Source of the DNA: JALSRD01 sp964476595
GTDB taxonomy: Bacteria; Desulfobacterota; Desulfobacteria; Desulfobacterales; JALSRD01
Direction of reading: 5' to 3'
NCBI GenBank assembly: GCA_964476595.1
Contig: CAYZCL010000154.1
Span: 1-64,000 of the forward strand
DNA: 64,000 nucleotides
A model generated the notes under the pieces. It did not search any database, was not told the DNA's origin, and was given only the letters and a program-made list of their open reading frames with translations. Of this stretch, positions 1 through 8,334 are shown in pieces (the stretch's first letter is position 1; each line of letters opens with the position of its first letter). Position numbers and translations under genes: made by a program.

Positions 1-11
1 TTATAGCTTGG

Positions 12-1685
12 CTACGGCAGGAAAGGCAGCAGCTTGGTGTATTTCATGAACACGATGAACAGGATCAGTGCCAGCGCCCGTTTCAGGAAGATTTCGGGCA
101 GCTTCTTCTGAATCATGGGGCCTACCTTGCCGCCGGCGATGGCGCCTACCGCGATCAGCGCGGCCATGATCCAGTCGGGGCTGTAACCGTTCATGATGTA
201 GCGGGCGATGCCGCCGATGGAGGTGCCGAAGGTGCCGCACAACGAAATGGGCACCGCCAGGTACATGGGATAGCCCATGATCGTGGTCATGAATGGCACC
301 AGCATGAAGCCGCCGCCCACGCCGAAGGCCGAGGCGATGCAGCCGATGATGATGCCGCCGAAAAACAGGGCCACTGGGTTGGCCTTGAAGGACTCACCCC
401 AGAAGGTGAACTCGATCTTTGTGGGCGACCATCCGGACTGCAGCTCCACTTTGCCCAGTTCCGCCTTGCGGCCTTCCTCCTTGGCCTTCTTGACCTCGGC
501 GTTGAACTTCTGCACGATGGCTTTGATGGCCTTTTTCTTCTCGATGGACTTCTTGGTGGACTCCATCCACAGCTTGATGAACAGGATCAGACAGAAGAAG
601 CCCAGGTAAAACTTGTAGGCCTTCATGGGCAGGTATTTGGCCGAGTAGGTGGGCCCGATCCAGAAGGCGCCCAGAAGAATACCGGCCACGAAGAAAAGGG
701 CCACCGGCCAGGCCAGCCGTCCCTCCTTTAAATAAGTGTACACACCCGTGATGGGCGAGCACAGGGTCAGAAAGAGGTTGGTCGGCTTGACGGCGTTGGC
801 CGCGTTGACGCCCACCATGCCGTTGGTGCCGATGACCGTGATCTGGAAGGCCGCCGTGAACAGGCCGCCGGCCGCGCCCACGATGACGAACATGCAGCCG
901 ATGAGGAATGCGCCGATGAGCACCACCAGCGGATTCATGTAGGTGCCGCCGATCTTGAAGTAGAAGCCGCGGGCCTTGACGGTCAGCGTGTCGGCCTTTT
1001 GGCCGTTGACGTACACGCTCATGGGCGTTTCGGGCGGAATACGACGGCCCAGTTTGAAGGAGGCCGTGAATTCGCCGGTTTCCTTGTTCAGGTTGATGCT
1101 GACGTCCTTGTTCCAGTCCTTGGTGTTGTCGTTGGACAGCACCATACGGGCGTTTCCGCCGCCGATGGGCCGTTCCTTGGAAATAGTGTTGATGCCGAAT
1201 TTCTTTTCATGGGTGAAGATCAGAAAGTCCCACTGCTTGGCATCCTTGATGGGGCCCAGGTACTGCTTGACGTCGTCGGGGATGTCGGACCATTTCTTGA
1301 GCTTGTTGACTTCCATCTGCCACTTGAAGGGCGGGAAGGCGAAGGGACCCGAGGTCTGTCCCTTGGAGACCACCTTGGGAGTGGCGAACTTGTCCGGCGC
1401 CGTGGTCAGGATGTAGTAGTTGGGTGGAATGGCGGTGTCGCCGAACAGCTTCTTGAGCTTGGCTTTTTCCTTGGAGCCCGGGCTGTCGTCGGCCTTGAAC
1501 ATTTTTTCCGAGCACACCACCAGGTAAAGTTCCTGACCCGGCTCGATCTTACCCTTGAACTCGACCTTGGCACCGGCCTTAGGGGTTTTCGGTTTGATTT
1601 GGACGGTTGCGGCACCCGCCGATGCCGCTACTAGAAACAGCATGGCAGTCAGAAGCGCCAACCCCACAGTGATCTTTCTGGACAT
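12..1685 (-). CDS. TauE/SafE-family anion exporter with large periplasmic N-terminal domain
   Basis: 557-residue membrane protein probably exporting a sulfur oxyanion or organosulfonate across the inner membrane; the substrate is inferred from the family only. I start it at the ATG ending at 1685, preceded by GGAGGAGG, rather than at the upstream in-frame ATG at 1757. Residues 1-25 form a signal peptide, about 25-245 a soluble, probably periplasmic domain, and the rest two TauE/SafE-type blocks of hydrophobic helices. These are split by a lysine/glutamate-rich cytoplasmic segment (about 370-430). The glycine-rich helix starts (GAAGGLF and GVGGGFM) are the usual repeated TauE/SafE signature. 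Classical TauE is about 250 residues, so this is the long form. It diverges from the molybdoenzyme operon and has its own sigma-54-like promoter at 1782-1797. Confidence 0.85.
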   Translation of the reverse strand: MSRKITVGLALLTAMLFLVAASAGAATVQIKPKTPKAGAKVEFKGKIEPGQELYLVVCSEKMFKADDSPGSKEKAKLKKLFGDTAIPPNYYILTTAPDKFATPKVVSKGQTSGPFAFPPFKWQMEVNKLKKWSDIPDDVKQYLGPIKDAKQWDFLIFTHEKKFGINTISKERPIGGGNARMVLSNDNTKDWNKDVSINLNKETGEFTASFKLGRRIPPETPMSVYVNGQKADTLTVKARGFYFKIGGTYMNPLVVLIGAFLIGCMFVIVGAAGGLFTAAFQITVIGTNGMVGVNAANAVKPTNLFLTLCSPITGVYTYLKEGRLAWPVALFFVAGILLGAFWIGPTYSAKYLPMKAYKFYLGFFCLILFIKLWMESTKKSIEKKKAIKAIVQKFNAEVKKAKEEGRKAELGKVELQSGWSPTKIEFTFWGESFKANPVALFFGGIIIGCIASAFGVGGGFMLVPFMTTIMGYPMYLAVPISLCGTFGTSIGGIARYIMNGYSPDWIMAALIAVGAIAGGKVGPMIQKKLPEIFLKRALALILFIVFMKYTKLLPFLP

Positions 1686-1781
1686 TTTACCTCCTCCTTC
1701 GCGATAAAGTGTAAAAAAATTCGGTGAACATCGCAAAACTCCCCTGCCTGTCATCACTCTTTTCCAAGTCTTCTTAAAACA

Positions 1782-1797
1782 AGCAAGGGATATGCCA
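1782..1797 (-). promoter_or_regulatory. sigma-54 (-24/-12) promoter for the TauE/SafE gene
   Basis: Read on the minus strand the site is TGGCATATCCCTTGCT. It matches TGGCAC-N5-TTGCT with the diagnostic GG-N10-GC spacing. The start codon lies about 85 nt beyond the expected transcription start. Expression would then need an enhancer-binding protein, none of which is encoded in this window. Confidence 0.65.
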
Positions 1798-1805
1798 TCA
1801 CAGGG

Positions 1806-1826
1806 GGGCGGTGCCTGTCACCGCCC
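1806..1826. repeat. Perfect 8-bp inverted repeat near the minus-strand sigma-54 site
   Basis: GGGCGGTG (1806-1813) and CACCGCCC (1819-1826) are exact reverse complements separated by five bases. It lies 9 bp upstream of the -24 element of the minus-strand promoter. It could be a protein-binding dyad or an RNA hairpin; there is no T-run after it. Confidence 0.5.
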
Positions 1827-1953
1827 TGCCGAACGCGCTCTTTGTCTAAAAATAACGTTAAAACAGTTGTTTGTAATGCTGAAAGGCGGAAAAAGGGTTG
1901 GGGAATGAATTTTTCAGGCGGTCGCTTTTGACGATGCGGTCGGGGGTAATAAG

Positions 1954-2059
1954 TGCATTAATTTTATTGCATGAATGGTTGTCTGGGGTTTTTTTGTAAT
2001 GAATACGGCTGGATAAAAATATGCAAAAAAGCAATTGCGATGCAAATAAATTGTTGCAT
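1954..2059. promoter_or_regulatory. Cluster of ATGCAA/TTGCAT hexamers, candidate upstream activating sites
   Basis: The hexamer ATGCAA or its complement TTGCAT occurs at 1967-1972, 2021-2026, 2040-2045 and 2054-2059, with a related TGCATTA at 1954. The last two form an inverted pair (2040-2059). The cluster lies between the two sigma-54 sites, 130-235 bp upstream of the plus-strand one, where enhancer-binding proteins typically bind. The region is AT-rich, so chance is possible. Confidence 0.35.
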
Positions 2060-2187
2060 TGTGGCCCGGAAGCAGTGTTGCCGGGGAAAGGGGGAAGCAA
2101 TCCATGACCGATGCTATCGTATCGGAAATATGACGGTTTGTTGTCCGTCGGATCGATCCATGGGTTTCGATGACCGGTCATAGGTAC

Positions 2188-2203
2188 TGGTATGATTATT
2201 GCT
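2188..2203 (+). promoter_or_regulatory. sigma-54 (-24/-12) promoter for the molybdoenzyme operon
   Basis: TGGTATGATTATTGCT matches TGGCACG-N4-TTGCT at TGG, A, G and TTGCT, with exact GG-N10-GC spacing. The first gene starts at 2318 behind GGAGG, giving a leader of about 100 nt. With the opposed site at 1782-1797 this makes a two-way sigma-54 control region. Confidence 0.6.
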
Positions 2204-2317
2204 TAAATGAGGTGATTCAGGATCTGTTCGCAACAAGAGGTGCCGGATCCGGCAGGAACAGGGAAAGCAGGAGAGGAGGCCGGTCCTCTTTCATTTTTTA
2301 ATACCTGGAGGTAAGCC

Positions 2318-4402
2318 ATGGAAAAAGAAGTCTACTCGTTGTGTTTCATGTGTTCGGTCAGATGCCCGATCCGCGTGATCGCCAAAGACGGGCAGGTCAA
2401 GTGGATCGAAGGGAACCCGCACGTCGCCGGCATGGAGGGCAGCTTATGTCCCCGCGGGGCGGCCGGTATCAGCCTGCTTTACGACGATCAGCGGGTGCAG
2501 ACCCCCCTGATCCGGGTTGGTGAGCGCGGCTCCGGCCACTGGCGCAAGGCCAGCTGGGATGAGGCGCTGGACTATGTGGGCGACAAGCTCAAGAAGATCA
2601 TCGACGAATACGGGGGACACGCCGTGGCGCTGGGCGAACGCACCCAGCTGGCCACCCACGTGAGCAAGACTTTTCTCAAGGCCATCGGCTCTCCCAACCA
2701 CTTCACCCACGACGCCCTGTGCAAGGGCTCGGTCAACACCGCCTGCCGTTCCCTTTTCGGCTACACGGACGCCCAGATGGGCATCGACTATAAGAATTGC
2801 AAGCACATGGTGCTCTACGGCCGCAACCTGTTCGAGTCCGTGGCCGTCAAAGAGGTCAACAATATGATGTATGCGCTGGAACACGGCGCCAAGTTGACCT
2901 ACATCGATCCGCGCGTGACGGTGACGGCCACCAAGGCCCACCGCTACTGGATGATCCGGCCCAACACCGATCTGGCTCTGAATTACGCCCTGATCCACGT
3001 CATCCTCAAGGAACGTCTTTACGACGCCGCCTACGTGGACCGCTGGGTGACGGGCTTGTCGGAGCTGATCGAGTTCGTCAGCCCCTACACGCCGGAGTGG
3101 GCCGAGCAGATCACCGGCATCCCGGCCGGCGCCATCGTGGACTTCGCCCGCGAGGTCAGCCACGACAAACCCTCGGTGGTCTTTCACTTCGGCTACCGCG
3201 GCGCCAACCAGGTCGACGAGACCTACGTGCGCCGCTCCATCATGATCCTCAATTCGCTGATGGGCAGCGTCGAGGCCAAGGGCGGTTTCTTCTTCAAGAA
3301 GGGCCCCGGAGAAGAGGGCGGCAAGCCGGCCCGCAAACTCACCGAGCAGAAATTTCCCAAGATCGAAGTCCCGCGCTTCGACAAGGTCGGCACACCGGAC
3401 TTTCCGCTGCCGGATCCCAACCACGGTGTGCCCTCCATGTTCACCCACTGCGTGCTCAACGAGGATCCCTATCCGCTCAAGGCGCTCATCGCCTACCGCT
3501 TCGATCCGCTGATGTCCATTCCGGACACCAACCTGACGCGCAAGGCCCTGGACGCCCTGGACCTGATCGTCTCCATCGAGATCAACTACAGCGACATCGC
3601 CTGGTACTCGGACGTCATCCTGCCCGAGTCCTGCTATCTGGAGCGCACCGACTCCGTCCAGCAGGCCAACGGCTTGAAGCCGCAGATGTTCCTGCGCCGC
3701 CAGGTGGTGCCGCCGCGCTACGACACCCGTGACGGTGCCGTCATCCTGAAGCAGATCGGCGAGCGCCTTGGCATTGGAGAGTACTTCCCTTATGAAAACA
3801 TGGAAGACCTGGTGCGCTGGCAGCTTGAGGGCACCGGGTTCAAGCTGGAGGATTTCGATGCCAAGGGCTTCGTTGCCTACGGCAAGAAGCAGATCTTCTG
3901 GGACCGCGCCGAAGGTATCAAGTTCAAGACACCGTCGGGCAAGATCGAATTCAAGTCCTCGCTGCTGGAAGAAGCCGGCTTTGAGTCTTTTCCAGCTTAC
4001 GAGGAACCCAAATCACCGGGCAAGGGCCAGTTCCGTCTGGTGGTGGGGCGCTGCGCCCAGCACACCCACGTGTCGACGCAGAACAACCCCTATCTCAACG
4101 ACCTGGTCCCCGAAAACAGCCTGTGGATCAACGAAGACAAGGCGGCCGAACTGGGGATCTCCGACGGACAGATGGTGGAAATTTCCTCCAAGGCCGGCAG
4201 CGGCAAAATCCGCGCCCGGGTCACCGACCTGATCCACCCCGAGGCGGTCTTCATGCTGCATGGCTTCGGACACCAGGCCCAGAAGGCGGCGCGGTCTTAC
4301 AACAAGGGCCTCAGCGACGCTGTGCTGCAGGAGAGCCTGTACGACAAGATCGGCGGTAGCCCCTGCCTGCACGAGACTTTTGTAACGGTCAAGCCGGCCT
4401 GA
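2318..4402 (+). CDS. Cytoplasmic molybdopterin oxidoreductase, catalytic subunit
   Basis: 694-residue member of the DMSO-reductase/PsrA-type family. The N-terminal [4Fe-4S] site is C9-x2-C12-x3-C16 with C44. The probable Mo/W ligand is Cys135 in LCKGSV. Formate dehydrogenases usually have Cys or Sec followed by His here; Lys136 argues against a simple formate dehydrogenase. There is no Tat signal: the cluster motif starts at residue 9, so the enzyme is cytoplasmic, unlike typical polysulfide or thiosulfate reductases. The C-terminal molybdopterin-dinucleotide domain begins near 580. It heads a six-gene operon with a four-cluster ferredoxin and NuoE/F/G- and GltD-like proteins, so electrons probably pass to or from NAD(P). 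The substrate is unknown. The start has a good GGAGG site. Confidence 0.88.
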   Translation: MEKEVYSLCFMCSVRCPIRVIAKDGQVKWIEGNPHVAGMEGSLCPRGAAGISLLYDDQRVQTPLIRVGERGSGHWRKASWDEALDYVGDKLKKIIDEYGGHAVALGERTQLATHVSKTFLKAIGSPNHFTHDALCKGSVNTACRSLFGYTDAQMGIDYKNCKHMVLYGRNLFESVAVKEVNNMMYALEHGAKLTYIDPRVTVTATKAHRYWMIRPNTDLALNYALIHVILKERLYDAAYVDRWVTGLSELIEFVSPYTPEWAEQITGIPAGAIVDFAREVSHDKPSVVFHFGYRGANQVDETYVRRSIMILNSLMGSVEAKGGFFFKKGPGEEGGKPARKLTEQKFPKIEVPRFDKVGTPDFPLPDPNHGVPSMFTHCVLNEDPYPLKALIAYRFDPLMSIPDTNLTRKALDALDLIVSIEINYSDIAWYSDVILPESCYLERTDSVQQANGLKPQMFLRRQVVPPRYDTRDGAVILKQIGERLGIGEYFPYENMEDLVRWQLEGTGFKLEDFDAKGFVAYGKKQIFWDRAEGIKFKTPSGKIEFKSSLLEEAGFESFPAYEEPKSPGKGQFRLVVGRCAQHTHVSTQNNPYLNDLVPENSLWINEDKAAELGISDGQMVEISSKAGSGKIRARVTDLIHPEAVFMLHGFGHQAQKAARSYNKGLSDAVLQESLYDKIGGSPCLHETFVTVKPA

Positions 4403-4431
4403 TACCGGGAGTCAAGAAGAACACGCATTCT

Positions 4432-4467
4432 GCGGGGGCGGTGAGGCCGCAGGGCCGACCGCCCCGC
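4432..4467 (+). repeat. GC-rich hairpin between the first two operon genes
   Basis: GCGGGGGCGGT (4432-4442) pairs with ACCGCCCCGC (4458-4467), a 10-bp stem with one bulged G. There is no T-run, so it probably acts on mRNA stability or partial read-through rather than as a full terminator. Confidence 0.45.
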
Positions 4468-4493
4468 CGAGCACACCATAGCGGAGGAAAATA

Positions 4494-5015
4494 ATGAGCA
4501 AGTATTTCATGCTGCAGGATCAGCAAAAGTGCATCGGGTGCCATTCCTGTGAAGTGCAGTGCCAGAGCAACAAGAACCTGCCGGTAGGCCCCAAGCTGTG
4601 CCAGGTCATCGAGGTGGGGCCCAAGTTCATCGACGGCAAACCCCGGGCCTCCTATATCTTCATGCCCTGCTTTCACTGTGAAAACCCCTGGTGCGTGGCG
4701 GCCTGTCCCACCGGCGCCATGCAGCGCCGCGAAAAGGACGGCATCGTCTTCGTCGACCAGAATCTGTGCGTGGGCTGCAAAACCTGCATCTCGGCCTGTC
4801 CCTGGGGTGCGCCGCAGTGGAATCCCGAGGCGGGCCGCGTGGTCAAGTGCGACTACTGCATGGACCGCATCGACGCCGGCCTCAAGCCGGCCTGCGTGAC
4901 GGTCTGCCTGACCCACTGCCTGAACTTCGGCCAGACCGAGAGTCTGCCGTTCGTCAAGCGCGAACGCTACGCCAAGGCCATGGCCGCCAGCAAGGGCGCC
5001 GCGACGCTGGACTAG
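4494..5015 (+). CDS. Four-cluster ferredoxin subunit (DmsB/HycB type)
   Basis: 173-residue iron-sulfur electron-transfer subunit. Cysteines form the usual four-cluster pattern: CIGCHSCEVQC near residue 13, CFHCENPWCVAAC near 60, CVGCKTCISAC near 93, and CDYC...CVTVCLTHC near 120-140. This is the standard partner of DMSO-reductase-family catalytic subunits, carrying electrons to the next module. No signal peptide is present, matching a cytoplasmic complex. It follows the catalytic gene after 91 bp containing a hairpin; GGAGG lies just before the ATG. Confidence 0.88.
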   Translation: MSKYFMLQDQQKCIGCHSCEVQCQSNKNLPVGPKLCQVIEVGPKFIDGKPRASYIFMPCFHCENPWCVAACPTGAMQRREKDGIVFVDQNLCVGCKTCISACPWGAPQWNPEAGRVVKCDYCMDRIDAGLKPACVTVCLTHCLNFGQTESLPFVKRERYAKAMAASKGAATLD

Positions 5016-5095
5016 CGCCGGGATCTCATCGCCCGTGGCGTAACACGCCGTTCGGGGGGCGCCCCGCCCGAACCGAAGAGAACCTGACTGCTCAC

Positions 5096-5124
5096 CGGGC
5101 GGCCGATACCGTTGCGGCCGCCCG
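5096..5124 (+). repeat. Perfect 10-bp hairpin before the NuoE-like gene
   Basis: CGGGCGGCCG (5096-5105) and CGGCCGCCCG (5115-5124) are perfect reverse complements with a nine-base loop. No T-run follows. It ends 29 bp before the next start codon, so it could set relative expression of the upstream and downstream parts of the operon. Confidence 0.45.
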
Positions 5125-5153
5125 CAAACCCCCAATGGGAAGGAAGATACGCC

Positions 5154-5606
5154 ATGGATGTCGCCGCCGTCGAAGCCATCCTGGAGAAGTACCCGCAAGT
5201 TCGGGGGAATCTGATCGGTATCCTGCACGAAGTGCAAAACCATTTCCACTACCTGCCTGAGGCTGAGCTGCGTTACATCTCCAAGCGCACCGGGATTCCG
5301 ATCACCCAGATCTACAGCATCGTCAACTTCTACAACCGTTTCAGCCTGACGCCCAAGGGACGCAACGAGGTGTGCGTGTGCCTGGGCACCGCCTGCCACG
5401 TCAACGGCGCCGAAAAGGTGCTCAACGCTATCGAGGAGAAGCTGCACATCAAACCCGGCGAGACCACCGACGACATGCGCTACAGCCTGGAAGAGGTTCG
5501 TTGCATCGGCGCCTGCAGCCTGGCGCCGGCCGTGGTCATCAACGAGGAAACCTACGGCCAGGTGACGCCCCGCCAGGTGGGCAAGATGCTCGATAAGTAC
5601 AAGTAG
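5154..5606 (+). CDS. NuoE/HydC-like [2Fe-2S] thioredoxin-fold subunit
   Basis: 150-residue homologue of the 24-kDa subunit of complex I and of HydC/HoxE. The four [2Fe-2S] ligands are visible as CLGTAC (residues near 79-84) and CIGAC (near 118-122). The N-terminal helical part (KYPQVRGNLIGILHEVQ) is typical. It normally sits beside NuoF/HydB and relays electrons from the flavin. I start it at ATG 5154 behind GGAAGGAAG; an earlier in-frame ATG at 5112 has no ribosome site and would add a non-homologous extension. Next gene in the operon is the NuoF-like subunit. Confidence 0.87.
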   Translation: MDVAAVEAILEKYPQVRGNLIGILHEVQNHFHYLPEAELRYISKRTGIPITQIYSIVNFYNRFSLTPKGRNEVCVCLGTACHVNGAEKVLNAIEEKLHIKPGETTDDMRYSLEEVRCIGACSLAPAVVINEETYGQVTPRQVGKMLDKYK

Positions 5607-5675
5607 CGCTGCCGCCGATACCGGTAAAGTGCCGGACGGCGTATGGATCCTGCAGCAGTGACGGGGATGGATACC

Positions 5676-7478
5676 ATGAGTTCTGACAACAAGAAGGAAA
5701 TCGTGATCTCGGTTTGCACGGGCACCGGCGGGGTGGCCGCCGGGGGCTACAAGGTGCTCGAGGCCTTCGAGCAGGCGCTGGCCGAAAGCGGCCTGTCGGC
5801 CACCTACACGCCGCGCACCCACAAGGTCGGCTGCCGCGGCTTCTGCGCCAAGGACGTGCTGGTGGACGTGGCCGTGGACGGCGAGCTGCACACTTACCAG
5901 TATGTGACGCCGGAACGGGCCCGCAAGATCGTTGAAGAGCACCTCCAGGGCGGCAAGCCCATCGAGAAGTGGCTGGTCAAGAAGGACTACCACCAGTTCC
6001 ACGACAAGCAGCAAAAACTGGTCCTGGCCAACTGCGGCCGCATCGATCCGGAGTCTATCGACGAGTACCTGGCCGCCGGAGGATACAAGGCGGCCGAAAA
6101 GGCGCTGGCCATGGACCCCGACGAAATCATCGAGATCATCAAGGCCTCTGGCCTGCGGGGCAGGGGCGGGGGCGGTTTTCCCACCGGTGTCAAGTGGCAG
6201 AGCTGCCGGCGGGCCAGGGGCGACATCAAGTACGTGCTGTGCAATGCCGACGAGGGCGACCCCGGTGCCTTCATGGACCGCTCCATCATCGAGGGCAATG
6301 CCCACAGCGTCATTGAGGGCATGATCATCGGCGCCCACGCCATCGGGGCCAACGAGGGTTACGTGTACATCCGCGCCGAGTACCCGCTGGCCGTCGACCG
6401 ACTCAAGCTGGCGCTGGAACAGGCGCGTGAGAAGAATTTCCTGGGCGAGAAGATCTTCGGCACCGATTTCAACTTCGACATCAGAGTGGTGCTGGGGGCA
6501 GGGGCATTCGTGTGCGGCGAGTCCACCGCCCTGATGACCTCCATCGAGGACAAGGCTGGCGAGCCGCGTCCCAAATACGTGCACACCACCGACCGCGGCC
6601 TCTGGGGTCGCCCCAGCAACCTGAACAACGTCGAGACCTGGGCCAACGTGCCGCTGATCATCGAGAAAGGCGCCGAGTGGTATGCCGCTATCGGCAGTGA
6701 AAAGAGCAAGGGCACCAAGATCTTCTCGCTGGTGGGCAAGATCAACAACACCGGCCTGGTGGAGGTGCCCATGGGCATCCCGCTGCGCGACATCATTTTC
6801 GGTATCGGCGGCGGCATCCCCAAGAAACGCGCCTTCAAGGCCGTGCAGACCGGCGGTCCCTCGGGCGGCTGCATTCCGGCCAGCCACTTGGACATGCCGG
6901 TGGATTACGAGAATCTCTCCGCGGCCGGTTCCATGATGGGGTCGGGCGGTATGATCGTCATGGACGAAGACACCTGCATGGTGGATGTGGCCAAGTACTT
7001 TCTGGATTTCTGCAAGAATGAAGGGTGCGGACAGTGTACGCCCTGCCGCGAAGGTGTGGCCCAGCTGGTACGCCTGCTCACCGAGATCACCGAAGGCAGG
7101 GGCACGCCGGAGCACATTCCCCTGATGGAGGAGCTGGCGGTCATGATCAAGGACGCTTCGCTGTGTGCCTTGGGCACCAGCGCCCCCAACCCGGTGCTGT
7201 CCACCCTGCAGTACTTCCGTGAGGAGTATGAGGCTCACATCTACGAAAAGAGGTGCCCCGCGGCCGTGTGCAAGGCGCTCACTTCCTTTTACATCGACGA
7301 GGAGAAGTGCACCGGCTGCACCCTGTGCGCCCGCAACTGCCCTGCGGGCGCTATCTACGGTGAAAAAAAGGAACCCCATCACATCGACCAGGACAAGTGT
7401 GTCAAGTGCCGCGTGTGCTATGAAAACTGCAAGTTCGGTGCCGTGATGAAGGGACAGGGAGGCATGGCTCATGACTGA
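5676..7478 (+). CDS. NuoF/HydB-like NAD(H)-FMN subunit with extra ferredoxin domain
   Basis: About 600 residues. N-terminal thioredoxin-like [2Fe-2S] domain (CTGTGG and CRGFC). The NADH/FMN core follows with GRGGGGFPTG, NADEGDPGAFMDR and GAGAFVCGE. Then come an SLBB segment, the [4Fe-4S] site CGQCTPCREG, and finally a two-[4Fe-4S] ferredoxin tail (CTGCTLCARNC and CVKCRVCYENC). This layout is that of HydB/HymB in NAD-linked and electron-bifurcating hydrogenases or formate dehydrogenases rather than plain complex I NuoF. In-frame ATGs exist at 5643, 5667 and 5676; I chose 5676 because GGGGATGG precedes it. Its stop overlaps the next start by eight bases, suggesting translational coupling. Confidence 0.88.
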   Translation: MSSDNKKEIVISVCTGTGGVAAGGYKVLEAFEQALAESGLSATYTPRTHKVGCRGFCAKDVLVDVAVDGELHTYQYVTPERARKIVEEHLQGGKPIEKWLVKKDYHQFHDKQQKLVLANCGRIDPESIDEYLAAGGYKAAEKALAMDPDEIIEIIKASGLRGRGGGGFPTGVKWQSCRRARGDIKYVLCNADEGDPGAFMDRSIIEGNAHSVIEGMIIGAHAIGANEGYVYIRAEYPLAVDRLKLALEQAREKNFLGEKIFGTDFNFDIRVVLGAGAFVCGESTALMTSIEDKAGEPRPKYVHTTDRGLWGRPSNLNNVETWANVPLIIEKGAEWYAAIGSEKSKGTKIFSLVGKINNTGLVEVPMGIPLRDIIFGIGGGIPKKRAFKAVQTGGPSGGCIPASHLDMPVDYENLSAAGSMMGSGGMIVMDEDTCMVDVAKYFLDFCKNEGCGQCTPCREGVAQLVRLLTEITEGRGTPEHIPLMEELAVMIKDASLCALGTSAPNPVLSTLQYFREEYEAHIYEKRCPAAVCKALTSFYIDEEKCTGCTLCARNCPAGAIYGEKKEPHHIDQDKCVKCRVCYENCKFGAVMKGQGGMAHD

Positions 7479-8286
7479 AATGGTCAACCTGACGATCGAT
7501 GGTCGAAAGATCCAGGCCCCGCCGGGGACCACGGTGCTGGAAGCCGCCCGCAAGGAGGGTATCTACATTCCCACGCTGTGCTATCATCCGGCGTTACCGC
7601 CCGAGGGAACCTGCCGGCTGTGCATCGTGGAGGTCAGCGGCCCGATCCGCCACAGTGTGCGCGTTTCCTGCATCCAGGAGGTCAAGGAGGGCTTGGTGGT
7701 GGAAACCGACACCGAGCGGCTGAACCACTCCAGGCGGCTGATCATCGAACTGCTGCTGGGGCGTTCGCCGGAAGCCAAGATTCTCCAGGACTTGGCCCAG
7801 CGTTACGGGGTGACCCGGAACCGCTTTGCCACCGGTGAGAACAATGACTGCATCCTCTGCGGCCGCTGCGTGCGTGTCTGCCGCGACGAGATTGGAGCGT
7901 ATGCGCTCTGTTTTGTCAACCGCGGCCCGGACCGCCGGTTGACTACCGACTTCGAACGTCTGTCTGAGTACTGTATCGGTTGCGGGTCGTGCGCCAACGT
8001 GTGCCCGACCGGCGCCATCCAGGTGGAGGACAAGGGGGACCAGCGCAAGATCTTTACCTGGGGTCAGGTCCTGGCGCGCTTCAAACTGGAGCGTTGCGAA
8101 CATTGCGGGACGCCTTTCGCCCCCAAGAAATACCTGGAACTGGTTAACAAACGTGCCTATCAGCCAAAGGGGTTGGAACTGGTGGAATACGTCTGCCCCG
8201 AATGTTTCAAGAAGCGGGACCGGGTGCCGGAGGGCCGCAAGGCCGGTGCCTTGCGACAGGCCCTCAAGTGGTCGGTACCGCGGTAA
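7471..8286 (+). CDS. NuoG N-terminal-like iron-sulfur subunit (HydA/FdhA N-module)
   Basis: 271 residues. Plant-type [2Fe-2S] domain (LCYHPALPPEGTCRLC and the following SCIQEV), then CILCGRCVRVC and CIGCGSCANVC [4Fe-4S] sites. This is the electron-wire part of NuoG without its molybdopterin-like half, as a separate polypeptide. The last 50 residues hold CEHC and CPEC pairs, which look like a zinc ribbon and recur in the following gene. In the operon it would link the FMN subunit to the ferredoxin/molybdoenzyme part. Start overlaps the NuoF-like stop. Confidence 0.86.
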   Translation: MTEMVNLTIDGRKIQAPPGTTVLEAARKEGIYIPTLCYHPALPPEGTCRLCIVEVSGPIRHSVRVSCIQEVKEGLVVETDTERLNHSRRLIIELLLGRSPEAKILQDLAQRYGVTRNRFATGENNDCILCGRCVRVCRDEIGAYALCFVNRGPDRRLTTDFERLSEYCIGCGSCANVCPTGAIQVEDKGDQRKIFTWGQVLARFKLERCEHCGTPFAPKKYLELVNKRAYQPKGLELVEYVCPECFKKRDRVPEGRKAGALRQALKWSVPR

Positions 8287-8334
8287 CCCGTACCGGGATC
8301 GCCGGTCAACCATTTCAATTTCTAGGAGTAGGAA

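Larger units (their letters stand above)
1686..2317. other. 632-bp divergent regulatory region, no gene
   Basis: This interval between the TauE/SafE gene and the molybdoenzyme operon is much more AT-rich than its surroundings. I see no convincing gene in it; a 70-codon cysteine-rich frame at 1971-2183 has no ribosome site or recognisable motif. It holds two opposed sigma-54 sites, an inverted repeat and repeated ATGCAA/TTGCAT hexamers, listed separately. Confidence 0.7.

Noticed and set aside
1971..2183. Small cysteine-rich protein of 70 residues
   Set aside because: No ribosome site and no known motif; it overlaps the repeated regulatory boxes and the plus sigma-54 region.
2318..4402. Plain formate dehydrogenase
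   Set aside because: The Mo-ligand cysteine is followed by Lys instead of the His normally adjacent to Cys/Sec in formate dehydrogenases, and the sequence is closer to PsrA/PhsA-type enzymes; substrate left open.
4389..7553. Very long 1054-codon open frame on the minus strand
   Set aside because: It lies opposite genuine NuoE/F-like and ferredoxin genes with clear cofactor motifs; its translation is a His/Ala/Val/Asp-rich shadow of high-GC codons.
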